Positions 18,220-25,145 of a stretch of DNA of 64,000 nucleotides are shown piece by piece (positions within the stretch are counted from its first letter, which is position 1; the number at the start of each line of letters is the position of its first letter). The position numbers and the translations under genes were made by a program. This DNA comes from Colwellia polaris (GTDB lineage Bacteria; Pseudomonadota; Gammaproteobacteria; Enterobacterales; Alteromonadaceae): the NCBI RefSeq assembly GCF_002104515.1, contig NZ_NBOE01000002.1, forward strand, positions 248,001 through 312,000, written 5' to 3'. Below the pieces are notes generated by a model. It ran no database searches. It saw nothing but the letters and a program-made list of their open reading frames with translations, and was not told the origin of the DNA.

Positions 18220-18573
18220 TCAATAGAGTGAATATATAGAAAAATATGCGGGTATTGCGCCTGTTAAAAAGCGCAGTGGTAAAAAGAATGGATACATTGG
18301 CGCTACTCATGCAACACATTTTTACGGCAGACATTTGTTGAATGGGCAGGTCAAACGGTGCGGTATTCATTTTGGGCCGAGGCGTATTATGAACAACAAA
18401 AAAGTAAAGGAAAGCCACATAACACTATCATAAGGTCACTGACTTTTAAGTGGATAAGAATATTATTTCGGTGTTGGAAAACAAAGACAGCGTATGATGA
18501 ATCAACGTGCTTAGCGGCCTTAAAAAGCAAAGGCTCGCCGATATTAATATATGCGGTGGAAAACAAGTTTTAA
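18220..18573 (+). pseudogene. IS110-family transposase remnant (C-terminal end)
   Basis: The last part of an IS110/IS1111-type transposase is recognisable in two frames. EYIEKYAGIAPVKKRSGKKN (from about 18228) is the transposase_20 motif. After a frameshift near 18290, HWRYSCNTFLRQTFVEWAGQ continues through FWAEAYYEQQKSKGKPHNT and FKWIRILFRCWKTKTAYDES to a stop at 18571-18573. The N-terminal DEDD domain is absent and an in-frame stop precedes the first fragment, so it is dead. It abuts an attC-like sequence at 18574, as expected for the IS1111-attC group that targets integron recombination sites. Confidence 0.8.
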
Positions 18574-18610
18574 TGCTTGCGGTCCACCTCAGGGCGTGTT
18601 GTTATGTGCA
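18574..18610 (-). other. Truncated attC-like site of the HEPN cassette
   Basis: On the minus strand, directly at the stop of the HEPN-like gene, reads GCACATAACAACACGCC, then CTGAGGTGGACCGCAAGC. This has the layout of an attC left half: an R''-type core ending TAAC, then an L''-type ACGCC. The matching core GTTATGTGC lies upstream of the same gene (plus-strand GCACATAAC at 19185-19193). The other half of the site is replaced by the IS110 remnant. Confidence 0.55.
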
Positions 18611-19177
18611 ATTTAGGTTTTTATAGTAATCATCTGCTTTCTTGCATTCGTCAAATACTTCTTGAAGAGTTGATTTAAACCATTTTGCAGCTTCAGTAGA
18701 TTTTTTTAGGCTAGCTTCATCTAGCTCTAAATACTCTAAACTTTTAGGATGCATTAGGCGATTTCGAATTTTTAAATATTCTTTTAGAGCTTCCCATCCA
18801 TGTTCGCCAGTTTTAACCGTAATTTTTGCACCATGAATTCGAGTGTAACAATTGATAGTAAAAAGTAGCATCGGCAATAGCTTTTGAAAATTATCTTTAG
18901 TTTCCAGCTTACCTTTTGCATTGAGTTGATAACTCTCTTCTTGAAGCAAGGTAACTTCTTGATTAGAAAATAAGTCTGGGTATTCTTTTGCGGTGGCAAT
19001 AGCTACACACCTCAATTGAAAAACCATCCCTTCTATAAAAGCAAAATGCGTTCTTAATAAAGTTCTTTGAGCAAAGCCGTTATTGTTCTCTTTTCCATAC
19101 TCTCTAATCTCTTCAATATCATTTGATAAAAGAGTAAATACATACTTCATTTGATTTACAGCTAATTCTCGATTCAT
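18602..19177 (-). CDS. HEPN-like cassette protein, unknown function
   Basis: A 191-residue, mostly helical soluble protein. I do not recognise the family. Near the C-terminus, KIRNRLMHP contains R138-x4-H143, the R-x4-6-H motif of HEPN nucleases and nucleotidyltransferase partners, set between two predicted helices as in HEPN domains. It is flanked by inverted 9-bp core sites (GCACATAAC at 19185 and its complement at 18602), the arrangement of an integron cassette oriented on the minus strand. HEPN proteins are common in toxin-antitoxin and phage-defence roles, but no antitoxin partner is adjacent, so the role is open. Confidence 0.6.
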   Translation of the reverse strand: MNRELAVNQMKYVFTLLSNDIEEIREYGKENNNGFAQRTLLRTHFAFIEGMVFQLRCVAIATAKEYPDLFSNQEVTLLQEESYQLNAKGKLETKDNFQKLLPMLLFTINCYTRIHGAKITVKTGEHGWEALKEYLKIRNRLMHPKSLEYLELDEASLKKSTEAAKWFKSTLQEVFDECKKADDYYKNLNCT

Positions 19178-19266
19178 ACTCTTTGCACATAACGAGCCTG
19201 TAGAATTACTCGTTTTTTATATAATTTTTAATCAAAATACTCTAACTGGATTATTTTCTTTTAACA

Positions 19267-19290
19267 ATCAAAAACGTTTACGTTTTTGAT
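19267..19290 (+). other. Strong hairpin upstream of the HEPN cassette
   Basis: ATCAAAAACG and CGTTTTTGAT form a perfect 10-bp stem with a TTTA loop, followed on the plus strand by TTTTATTTTTGC. It looks like a rho-independent terminator in the plus direction, although no intact plus-strand gene precedes it. It could shield the minus-strand cassette promoter or be the end of a lost element. Confidence 0.5.
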
Positions 19291-19386
19291 TTTTATTTTT
19301 GCATCGTTAAAGGTTTATTAAGGGGGGGGATTAAGTGGTTTATGTCGTTTTGAGGCTGGTTTTTTGTGATGTTGGGCTTTTAGGCC

Positions 19387-19452
19387 CTAATGCAGATTGT
19401 TTCTTAACTTTTCAATATTATGAACAAGACAATACATTTTCCATTGGAAATT
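19387..19452 (-). pseudogene. Probable IS1182-type transposase tail
   Basis: On the minus strand, WKMYCLVHNIEKLRNNLH followed by a stop matches the C-terminal end common in IS1182/IS4-type transposases. Only about 20 residues remain, between the hairpin at 19267 and the group II intron end at 19470. It is called only as a scar. The surrounding part of 19178-19548 holds no intact gene. Confidence 0.4.
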
Positions 19453-19469
19453 TAGGGTGGGTGTCCTGT

Positions 19470-19539
19470 TAAATTTCTGTGCGGAGCCGCATGCAGGGTG
19501 GTGTGGGGGCTGGAGGGGAGAAACCTCCGGCTACCCGAT
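19470..19539 (+). mobile_element. Group II intron 3' end (copy 1, fragment)
   Basis: The sequence TGTGCGGAGCCGCATGCAGG, then GTGGTGTGGGGGC and TGGAGG-loop-CCTCCGGCTACCCGAT, matches the domain V/VI end of the intron at 21226-21295 almost base for base. Domain VI is the stem CTGGAGG/CCTCCGG. The intron body and ORF of this copy are missing. It ends at the cassette core site TTATATTCC, immediately beside the higA stop, as expected for a class IIC-attC intron inserted in an attC core. Confidence 0.72.
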
Positions 19540-19548
19540 TTATATTCC

Positions 19549-19842
19549 TTACGCCATTGCAAAATCAATTTGATGAACTCTAGCTAAGTTTACATTATGT
19601 TTTGCTTGCCAAAGATCATAATTGTCTTGCATCGATAGCCAACTTTCAGGGCTACGGCCAAGCGCTTTCGATAGTCGTAAAGCCATTTCTGGAGTAATAG
19701 CACTTTTAGCTTTTAAGATACGGCTTAAAGTTGAAGGAGAAACATCTAATTGTTTTGCAACAAATCGGCAGCTATAGCCAAATGGTTCCATATAAACATC
19801 GGAAATAAATTCACCCGGATGCGGTGGATTATGCATATTCAT
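19549..19842 (-). CDS. higA: HigA-type antitoxin
   Basis: A 97-residue XRE-family antitoxin: HPGEFISDVYMEPFGYSCRF, then VAKQLDVSPSTLSRILKAKS is the HigA helix-turn-helix signature, and ITPEMALRLSKALGRSPESWL follows as usual. It neutralises the RelE-type toxin encoded just upstream; start and toxin stop overlap as TAATG (higB before higA, the typical order of this family). It probably represses its own promoter. Its stop lies at the cassette core site. Toxin-antitoxin cassettes are common in chromosomal integrons, where they are thought to stabilise arrays. Confidence 0.93.
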   Translation of the reverse strand: MNMHNPPHPGEFISDVYMEPFGYSCRFVAKQLDVSPSTLSRILKAKSAITPEMALRLSKALGRSPESWLSMQDNYDLWQAKHNVNLARVHQIDFAMA

Positions 19843-20120
19843 TAGTGATAATCCTCATAATTTAAAATAAAAGCATTGCCATCTTTAAATTCGAATGTGA
19901 CTCGCCAATTACCATTTACAGTAATAGACCAAATTCCATCTCTTTTCCCTTTTAAGGCATGTAATTTAAACCCAGGTAAGTCGATGTCGTCTAAAACAGT
20001 CGCAGTATCAATAGCGGCGAGTTGCATTCTAAGTCGACGTTCATGCTTGGCGTGAATGCCAGCTTTACTGCCTGACTCAAAGAACTTTTTCAGTCCTTTA
20101 TGTTTAAATGATTTAATCAT
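19842..20120 (-). CDS. higB: HigB-type mRNA interferase toxin (RelE superfamily)
   Basis: A 92-residue RelE/HigB fold toxin. FKHKGLKKFFESGSKAGI, LRMQLAAIDTA, LPGFKLHALKGKRDGIWSI and VNGNWRVTFEFKDGNAFI match HigB from start to end, including the Arg/Lys-rich catalytic strand region and the terminal NYEDYH. The family cleaves mRNA on the ribosome. It is the first gene of the pair and is coupled to higA through TAATG. Only about 40 bp separate its ATG from the cassette core site, so the promoter must be within the cassette. Confidence 0.93.
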   Translation of the reverse strand: MIKSFKHKGLKKFFESGSKAGIHAKHERRLRMQLAAIDTATVLDDIDLPGFKLHALKGKRDGIWSITVNGNWRVTFEFKDGNAFILNYEDYH

Positions 20121-20138
20121 AATCGAGAGTGTAGCGCG

Positions 20139-21203
20139 TTGCGCAACGGGTGTCTAGAGGAATATAACGCCCCCAAGCCTGATGGTGGCTCGCGAGGTTT
20201 AGGTATTCCTACCGTACTCGATAGATTTATCCAACAAGCGATCCACCAAGTGCTCAACCCAATATTCGACCCGCATTTTTCACCTTACAGTTTTGGTTTT
20301 CGCCCAAACTGCAATGCAGCGCAAGCGGTAAAATACCTGCAAACGGGCGTTAAATCTGGTCGTAAAATAGCCGTTGATATCGATTTATCAAAATTCTTTG
20401 ACCGTGTTAATCATGACTTACTCATGCATAAAATAGGGTTAAAAGTAAAAGATAAAGTATTAATGGCATTGATTGGACGGTACTTACGGGCAAGGATCGT
20501 TGAACACGGTAAACGAGTAAAGCCAACCCAAGGCGTACCACATGGTGGGCCATTGTCACCGTTGCTTTCTAATATCATGCTCGATGAACTTGATGAAACG
20601 TTAGTCAAACGGGGACATCATTTCGCCCGATATGCGGACGATTTCACCATTTTGGTGAAAAGTAAGCGTGCTGGTGAACGCGTTTTAGCGAGCATGAGCT
20701 TGTTTATACAGCAAACACTCAAACTAGTTGTTAACGAGAAGAAAAGTCGTGTAGGCGCAGTAAAAGAAACCAAGTTTTTAGGGTTTGGTTTCAAATACGG
20801 GCGCATCAATATACATGACAATTCATTGCACCGATTTAAACACCGCGTGCGCACTTTAACAAATAGAAATTGGGGCATTGCGATGAATAAGCAAATAGCT
20901 AGCCTTAGCCGATACCTGCGAGGATGGGGTAATTACTTCCTCATTGCCAATGGTTATCAGTTATGTGTGGATTTAGATCAATGGCTCCGCCGAAGAATAC
21001 GCATGTGTTATTGGCGACAATGGCGAAAGCCAAGAACCAAAGTGAATAATCTATTAAAACTCGGTGTTCCACTGGCATTAGCGGTGAGCTGTGGAGCGAC
21101 AAGAAAAGGTGTTTGGCGTAGTGCGAAAACCAAAGGAATAAACTTAGCATTAAGCAACGAATATTTAGCTAAGGCAGGCTTAGTGTCACTATGGGATATC
21201 TAG
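20139..21203 (+). pseudogene. ltrA: 5'-truncated group II intron reverse transcriptase/maturase
   Basis: Intron-encoded reverse transcriptase and maturase lacking its N-terminus. Recognisable protein begins at PKPDGGSRGLGIPTVLDR (from about 20170), inside RT block 1. Present after that: FGFRPNCNAAQA, DIDLSKFFDRVNHD, QGVPHGGPLSPLLSN, the catalytic YADDF, the X/thumb domain (LSRYLRGWGNYF) and a class-C-type basic tail (WRQWRKPRTKVNNLLKLGV). There is no endonuclease domain. About 60-80 residues are missing, and the open frame only starts by chance at a TTG inside the higBA cassette. The junction falls at the cassette core site AATATAA^C. It is followed by an intact domain V/VI end. Confidence 0.85.
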
Positions 21204-21225
21204 ATTAAAATCCATCATGGTTAAT

Positions 21226-21295
21226 GAACCGCCCTGTGCGGGGCCGCATGCAGTGTGGTGTGGGGCTGGAGGAGAGAAACCTCCGGCTACCCGAT
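21226..21295 (+). mobile_element. Group II intron 3' end (copy 2, domains V-VI)
   Basis: GAACCGCC, then TGTGCGGGGCCGCATGCAG and TGTGGTGTGG form a domain V-like hairpin. CTGGAGG and CCTCCGG close the domain VI stem, and the element ends CTACCCGAT (a bacterial intron AY end). The next bases, TTAGCCATAC, are the core site also seen in the attC at 21820 (GTATGGCTAAC on the plus strand). The intron therefore entered the attC core of the cassette gene ending at 21309, opposite to that gene, as described for class IIC-attC introns. Confidence 0.78.
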
Positions 21296-21308
21296 TTAGC
21301 CATACTTT

Positions 21309-21791
21309 TTAACTACGCTCAATTTTTACTATATGGTTTTGAGAGTTTTCGGGGATATAGTAAACATTAACGCATTGATTATTTTTAATAAAATTATCCC
21401 CGTACTTTCTATTAGCAAAAAAATACTTTGCCGTACCGTAGTTATTATATTCGAATTTCACGTCTTTAATTTCGAAAGATTCTCCTCTACTACTAATAAG
21501 AGTCGATTGGTAGTTTTCAATGCAGCCTTTAACGGATAGCAGTTCATTGCTCTTAATAATTTTCTCGTAATTAGAAAACTTAACAAACTTGAAAACCCCG
21601 ACGAGTAGCGCCAAGATAAAAAGTGTCAAAAGTGCCGCAAGTAACTTTTGCTTTTTAACTTTTAAGGTGCCACTGATGGCATCAAAAAAAGGGGAAAAAT
21701 TGTAAAGTGCGACAATAAAAATCAGGAAGCCGACATGAGGGATAAACATATCAACATTAGCTTCAATTAGGCTTTCAAAATATACTGACAA
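21309..21791 (-). CDS. Cassette-borne small membrane protein
   Basis: A 160-residue hypothetical protein with two hydrophobic helices near the N-terminus (FIPHVGFLIFIVALYNF and KLLAALLTLFILALLVGVF) and a soluble C-terminal domain of about 90 residues. It has two Cys, likely extracytoplasmic. I do not recognise the family. The start is TTG at 21789-21791; ATG at codon 15 is an alternative. It lies between the complete attC (its upstream border) and the intron-interrupted core of its own attC, so it is a gene cassette. Its base composition is more AT-rich than that of neighbouring housekeeping genes. Confidence 0.6.
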   Translation of the reverse strand: MSVYFESLIEANVDMFIPHVGFLIFIVALYNFSPFFDAISGTLKVKKQKLLAALLTLFILALLVGVFKFVKFSNYEKIIKSNELLSVKGCIENYQSTLISSRGESFEIKDVKFEYNNYGTAKYFFANRKYGDNFIKNNQCVNVYYIPENSQNHIVKIERS

Positions 21792-21819
21792 TTTAAATTA
21801 CACTCTAAAGTTTTGGTAT

Positions 21820-21933
21820 GGCTAACGTTTCACATATGGGGCGCAGACTTGCTGGCTATACTTGCGCGAAGCGCCAGCCAGCGAGTATGCGTCCCAATGA
21901 GCGAAGCGAATGAACATGATGTGTTTGTTAGGT
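21820..21933 (-). other. Complete attC recombination site
   Basis: A 114-bp imperfect palindrome between two cassette genes. Outer arms: GGCTAACGTTTCACAT at one end and ATGTGTTTGTTAGGT at the other, that is R boxes CTAAC/GTTAG and L boxes CACAT/ATGTG. The minus-strand R'' box ACCTAAC fits RYYYAAC exactly, and the other core is GTTAGCC. Inside, GGGGCGCA/TGCGTCCC and GCTGGCT/AGCCAGC extend the hairpin, and CGCTTCGCTCATTGGGACGC resembles known marine attC centres. Integron integrase would recombine the folded bottom strand at G^TT. No integrase gene is in the window. Confidence 0.85.
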
Positions 21934-21934
21934 T

Positions 21935-22288
21935 TCAAGTGGTGCTCAATTTTGATATGCGGTTTAAAATAAAGTACCAGATTAGACCAACCAAACCACC
22001 AATAAATGCAAATATGAGATTTACCCAAGCTGACATTAAATACCCAGAGAAGGTGATTGAACCTTCACTTACTTTAAGGCTTCCCCCAAATAGCAAGTGG
22101 TCATAATGCGACAGATTCCAAAGGTGAAAACAAAGAAACAGCAAATATATAACTACAGCAGTGACCAATGCCATATACGTAATATTAAACTTTTCAACTT
22201 TCCGCAGTACGAAGGCAGTAAATACAGCTATGACGCTTGCGATAGCAAAACATACCAAAGCTATAAAAAGTAAATATACAACTGCCAT
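21935..22288 (-). CDS. Cassette-borne small membrane protein, about four helices
   Basis: A 117-residue hypothetical integral membrane protein: hydrophobic segments near residues 2-27, 37-58, 75-90 and 92-112. I recognise no family. Its TGA stop lies 1 bp from the R'' box of the attC at 21820-21933. Upstream, the core GTTAGGT (plus-strand ACCTAAC at 22299-22305) lies 10 bp before the ATG at 22286-22288. A gene tightly packed between two core sites is the diagnostic cassette layout. Such cassettes usually rely on an external promoter; none is obvious here. Confidence 0.65.
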   Translation of the reverse strand: MAVVYLLFIALVCFAIASVIAVFTAFVLRKVEKFNITYMALVTAVVIYLLFLCFHLWNLSHYDHLLFGGSLKVSEGSITFSGYLMSAWVNLIFAFIGGLVGLIWYFILNRISKLSTT

Positions 22289-22672
22289 ATGAATTGAAAC
22301 CTAACAATTTAATAGGAGGTAACTTGCCTCTTTTACAGCAAAAAAGTTTCCACCTTATTTATTTTATATATTAATAACAAATCTTTGCCGGTATTGCTAT
22401 TTATGGTTGACAGAAGGTAGAGCAAATTTCAATTTGGACGAAATGAGGCAATTTGCCTTATTTCCTGACTTGGGTGGAAATAAAGTACAACAGCATTTTA
22501 ATGCTCAGTTATTACACTAAATTAAGAATATGAAGATACACCCTGAATGCTAGGTGCTAGGTGCTAGGTGCAGTCAAACCTTGTTATTTAATATTGTCAG
22601 GTTAATTTAGCACCACTAAATATTACGCGGTTAACGCTACGAAACTAAAGTTAGTGGTTAGCTGCTTTTAGC
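22289..22672. other. Right edge of the cassette cluster and 384-bp gene-free region
   Basis: ACCTAAC at 22299-22305 is the core site at the upstream end of the last cassette. No second half-site is found in the next 370 bp, so it is either an attI remnant or a truncated attC. AAATGAGGCAA/TTGCCTTATTT (22441-22463) forms an imperfect hairpin, and GCTAGGT is repeated three times in tandem at 22549-22569. No integrase reading frame is present. Confidence 0.5.
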
Positions 22673-23707
22673 TTATTCACTAGCGCTTATTTTAACAACT
22701 TGCTTACCGGTAAAGCCGCCAGCTAATTGCTTAGTTAAAGCGGTAGATATTTGCGCGACGTCAAAGGTTATTAAACTAACCTCTGGTACGGTTAAATCAC
22801 CGCTTGCTAAGTTCTCAAGTAATAAATTACTCATAAAACTCATGTTTTGCTGTGCACATAAGCTATTGGCTAACCATGCGCCGGCAAGTGAAACAATACT
22901 TATGTTAGGGGCTTTTCTAAACAGTAATTCGTGCTCGAAGGTCGGTAGTGGTTTTAAACAGGCAATACGGCCACAAAAACGCATTAATTCGATATTTCGA
23001 ATAGTGGTATCGCCGCCAATAGAGTCTAATACGGCGTCGAAACCTTGTGGACCTAATTCGCGTCTAATTTTTTTACAGAGGTTTTTATCTTTATAATCAA
23101 AAATAACGTCGGCACCTAAGGATTTAACTAATTTATGATTACCTTTCGCTGCTGTAGTAAATACATCTGCGCCACGTTGTTTGGCAAATTGAATGGCTAT
23201 TTGTCCAACGGCACCTGCACCAGCTTCAATAAGTAGGGTATTACCTTCGCTAACTTGTAGCTTTTCGAGTGAAATTAATGCGGTCATGCCCGCACACGGT
23301 AGGGTTGCTGCTTGTTCTGGTTTTACTGTGTCGGGTACTACTGATACGGCATAGTTAGGTACTTTAGCGTATTCACTTAATACGCCTTGACCGCCCATAC
23401 TGGCATGCCACATTACTCGCTCGCCAACATTGGGGTAAACACCTTTTGGTGCGCTTACCACAATGCCAACAGCATCTAAACCAACGACATGAGGATATTG
23501 CCAATGACAAAAACCCGTTTTTGCATATTCAGCATCAAGCGGGTTAAGGCCAACATATTCTACCTTAATTAACAGTTCATTATCGTTGCATTGAGGTAAG
23601 CTCAGCTCAATGTTTTCTAAGCTAATTTTTTCGTTTGCTTCGGTTAAAGCAATAGCACGCATAGCTTTAACGGAGGTTAATTCAGGTAAAATATCAATAT
23701 TTGGCAT
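22673..23707 (-). CDS. Zinc-less medium-chain dehydrogenase, quinone oxidoreductase-like
   Basis: A 344-residue MDR-superfamily NADPH oxidoreductase. GroES-like N-terminal domain with VGLNPLDAEYAKTGF and PHVVGLDAVGIV; catalytic zinc Cys residues are absent. The Rossmann domain has AGAGAVGQIAIQFAKQRGADV near residue 163 and DAVLDSIGGDTT. Zeta-crystallin/QOR-type enzymes reduce quinones or alkenals. It is the last gene of the RND efflux operon, 13 bp after the outer membrane factor, so it may detoxify or modify the compound that induces or is exported by the pump. Codons 1-15 before MRAIALTE look like an extension, so a start at that Met is possible. Confidence 0.87.
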   Translation of the reverse strand: MPNIDILPELTSVKAMRAIALTEANEKISLENIELSLPQCNDNELLIKVEYVGLNPLDAEYAKTGFCHWQYPHVVGLDAVGIVVSAPKGVYPNVGERVMWHASMGGQGVLSEYAKVPNYAVSVVPDTVKPEQAATLPCAGMTALISLEKLQVSEGNTLLIEAGAGAVGQIAIQFAKQRGADVFTTAAKGNHKLVKSLGADVIFDYKDKNLCKKIRRELGPQGFDAVLDSIGGDTTIRNIELMRFCGRIACLKPLPTFEHELLFRKAPNISIVSLAGAWLANSLCAQQNMSFMSNLLLENLASGDLTVPEVSLITFDVAQISTALTKQLAGGFTGKQVVKISASE

Positions 23708-23720
23708 TTATACTACTCGA

Positions 23721-25145
23721 CTACTTTTTATTATTATTCAGTGCATAGCTCCACTGGCCATTAAATGACTGGTAGGCATTTACTTTAGCAAGCATGGATG
23801 AAATAGTTAAATCAACAGCATTTTCTTGCGCTATTAAAACATCCTGACGAGCATCTAACAACTCCAAGTAGGGTATTTGACCTTCTTCATACATAGCATT
23901 TGCCTGTAAAAATGCTTTATTGGCAAAGCTATAGCGTTGATCGGCAAATTGCTTTTGTTGCGCTTGGTTTACCAGTAACTGCAGAGACAGCTCACTTTCA
24001 CTAAGCGCCTTTAGCACTACTTGTTGGTAATCGCTATAAGCGGCTTCACTTAAAAATTGCTGTGCGTCACGCTGAGCTAAAAGCGCAGGGTAACTCAATA
24101 GCGACCATTGCAACTGCGGTGCTACTTGCCATTGCTGTTGAGTATCACGCAAACCTAAGCTATTAATACTTAAAACATTGGCAAAAGCACTTAAGCTAAT
24201 ATCGGGTAAAAGCGCCTTACTTGCTGAAACACTTAAACTATTCGCTTGGCTAAAGTCATAAAGCGCACGGCTAATATCGGGTCTAAGCGCAATAGCGTTA
24301 TTAGGCTGACTTAATGCTACGTTAAACTCGTGCGTTAAAATAGCTTGTTCATCTTTAAGTTCTACATCTTGTGCTAAGCGACCGGTTAATACAGCTAAGG
24401 TTGATAAGTCTCGATACTTAGCATATTTAATTGCCGGTATTAAGGTTTGCTGTTGTCTTAACTGTGCCATGGTGCGGTTTAAATCAAGATCGTTTGCTAC
24501 ACCTTCGTCAACTCTTGCTTGGAGTACATCAATACCTTGTTTTAGTGCGTCAATTTGTAAGGTAATAATGTTTTGCTTTTCAACATTACCTTGGTAACTC
24601 ACAAAGCCTTTTACCACCGAAGATACCACTTCAATTTGCAATAAGCGTACTTGTTCAGCTTGGCTCATGGTTGACGCTTGAGCAGCGTCAACCAAGGCAG
24701 TAATGCGACCAAATAAATCTAATTGCCAATCAAGATTTACACCTGCACTTGATTGACGATCAAAAGTTGATACTGAATCACTGCGTGTCGAGCCAATACC
24801 AATACCACCTTGCGGTAAATATTGTGCCTTTTGTTCGCCTAAGCGCGCTAAAGCACTTTTCAGGGTTAATTGGCTTGTTTTTAGGTCGTAGTTATTTGCT
24901 AGCGCGTCTGAAACAAGTTGGTTAAGCTGAGTTGAATCAAGTTTTTTCCACCAATTTGTTTCATCTGCACCAATAAGCGGGTTATCTAACTTGCTTGCAA
25001 TATCTGCTTTAGTGATAAATTCGCTTATTTGGTTCTGCTCACTTGCTATATCAATTTTGCTTGCACAGCCTGATAAAAAGGCAACAACCAAAACAGCACC
25101 TAAGGTAAAGCGTGTTTTAAGTATTTTGTTGGCTAATTTAGTCAT
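23721..25145 (-). CDS. RND efflux outer membrane lipoprotein (OprM/TolC family)
   Basis: A 474-residue outer membrane factor. The signal peptide ends in the lipobox LSGC (Cys near 27), giving a lipidated OprM-type channel. The two OEP repeats are visible: LVSDALANNYDLKTSQLTLK, and later ALRPDISRALYDFSQANSL through YEEGQIPYLELLDARQDVL. It forms the outer channel of the tripartite pump encoded upstream. Its start overlaps the pump stop by 8 nt (ATG and TGA interlocked), so translation is coupled. Confidence 0.94.
   Translation of the reverse strand: MTKLANKILKTRFTLGAVLVVAFLSGCASKIDIASEQNQISEFITKADIASKLDNPLIGADETNWWKKLDSTQLNQLVSDALANNYDLKTSQLTLKSALARLGEQKAQYLPQGGIGIGSTRSDSVSTFDRQSSAGVNLDWQLDLFGRITALVDAAQASTMSQAEQVRLLQIEVVSSVVKGFVSYQGNVEKQNIITLQIDALKQGIDVLQARVDEGVANDLDLNRTMAQLRQQQTLIPAIKYAKYRDLSTLAVLTGRLAQDVELKDEQAILTHEFNVALSQPNNAIALRPDISRALYDFSQANSLSVSASKALLPDISLSAFANVLSINSLGLRDTQQQWQVAPQLQWSLLSYPALLAQRDAQQFLSEAAYSDYQQVVLKALSESELSLQLLVNQAQQKQFADQRYSFANKAFLQANAMYEEGQIPYLELLDARQDVLIAQENAVDLTISSMLAKVNAYQSFNGQWSYALNNNKK

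Larger units (their letters stand above)
19540..20168 (-). mobile_element. Integron-type cassette carrying higBA
   Basis: The toxin-antitoxin pair is bounded by inverted core sequences: TTATATTCC at 19540-19548 and GGAATATAAC (the complement of GTTATATTCC) at 20159-20168. These correspond to the two core sites that bound a gene cassette on the minus strand, with crossover at G^TT. The distal attC body is not present because intron copy 1 enters exactly at the core. The proximal border is fused directly to a group II intron reverse transcriptase. Confidence 0.55.

Noticed and set aside
21813-22106. 97-codon plus-strand frame
   Set aside because: It runs through the attC palindrome and antisense to a cassette gene; its codons reflect the hairpin sequence.
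22549-22569. Triple GCTAGGT as an integron core array
   Set aside because: Simple 7-bp tandem repeat without the paired R/L boxes of an attC.
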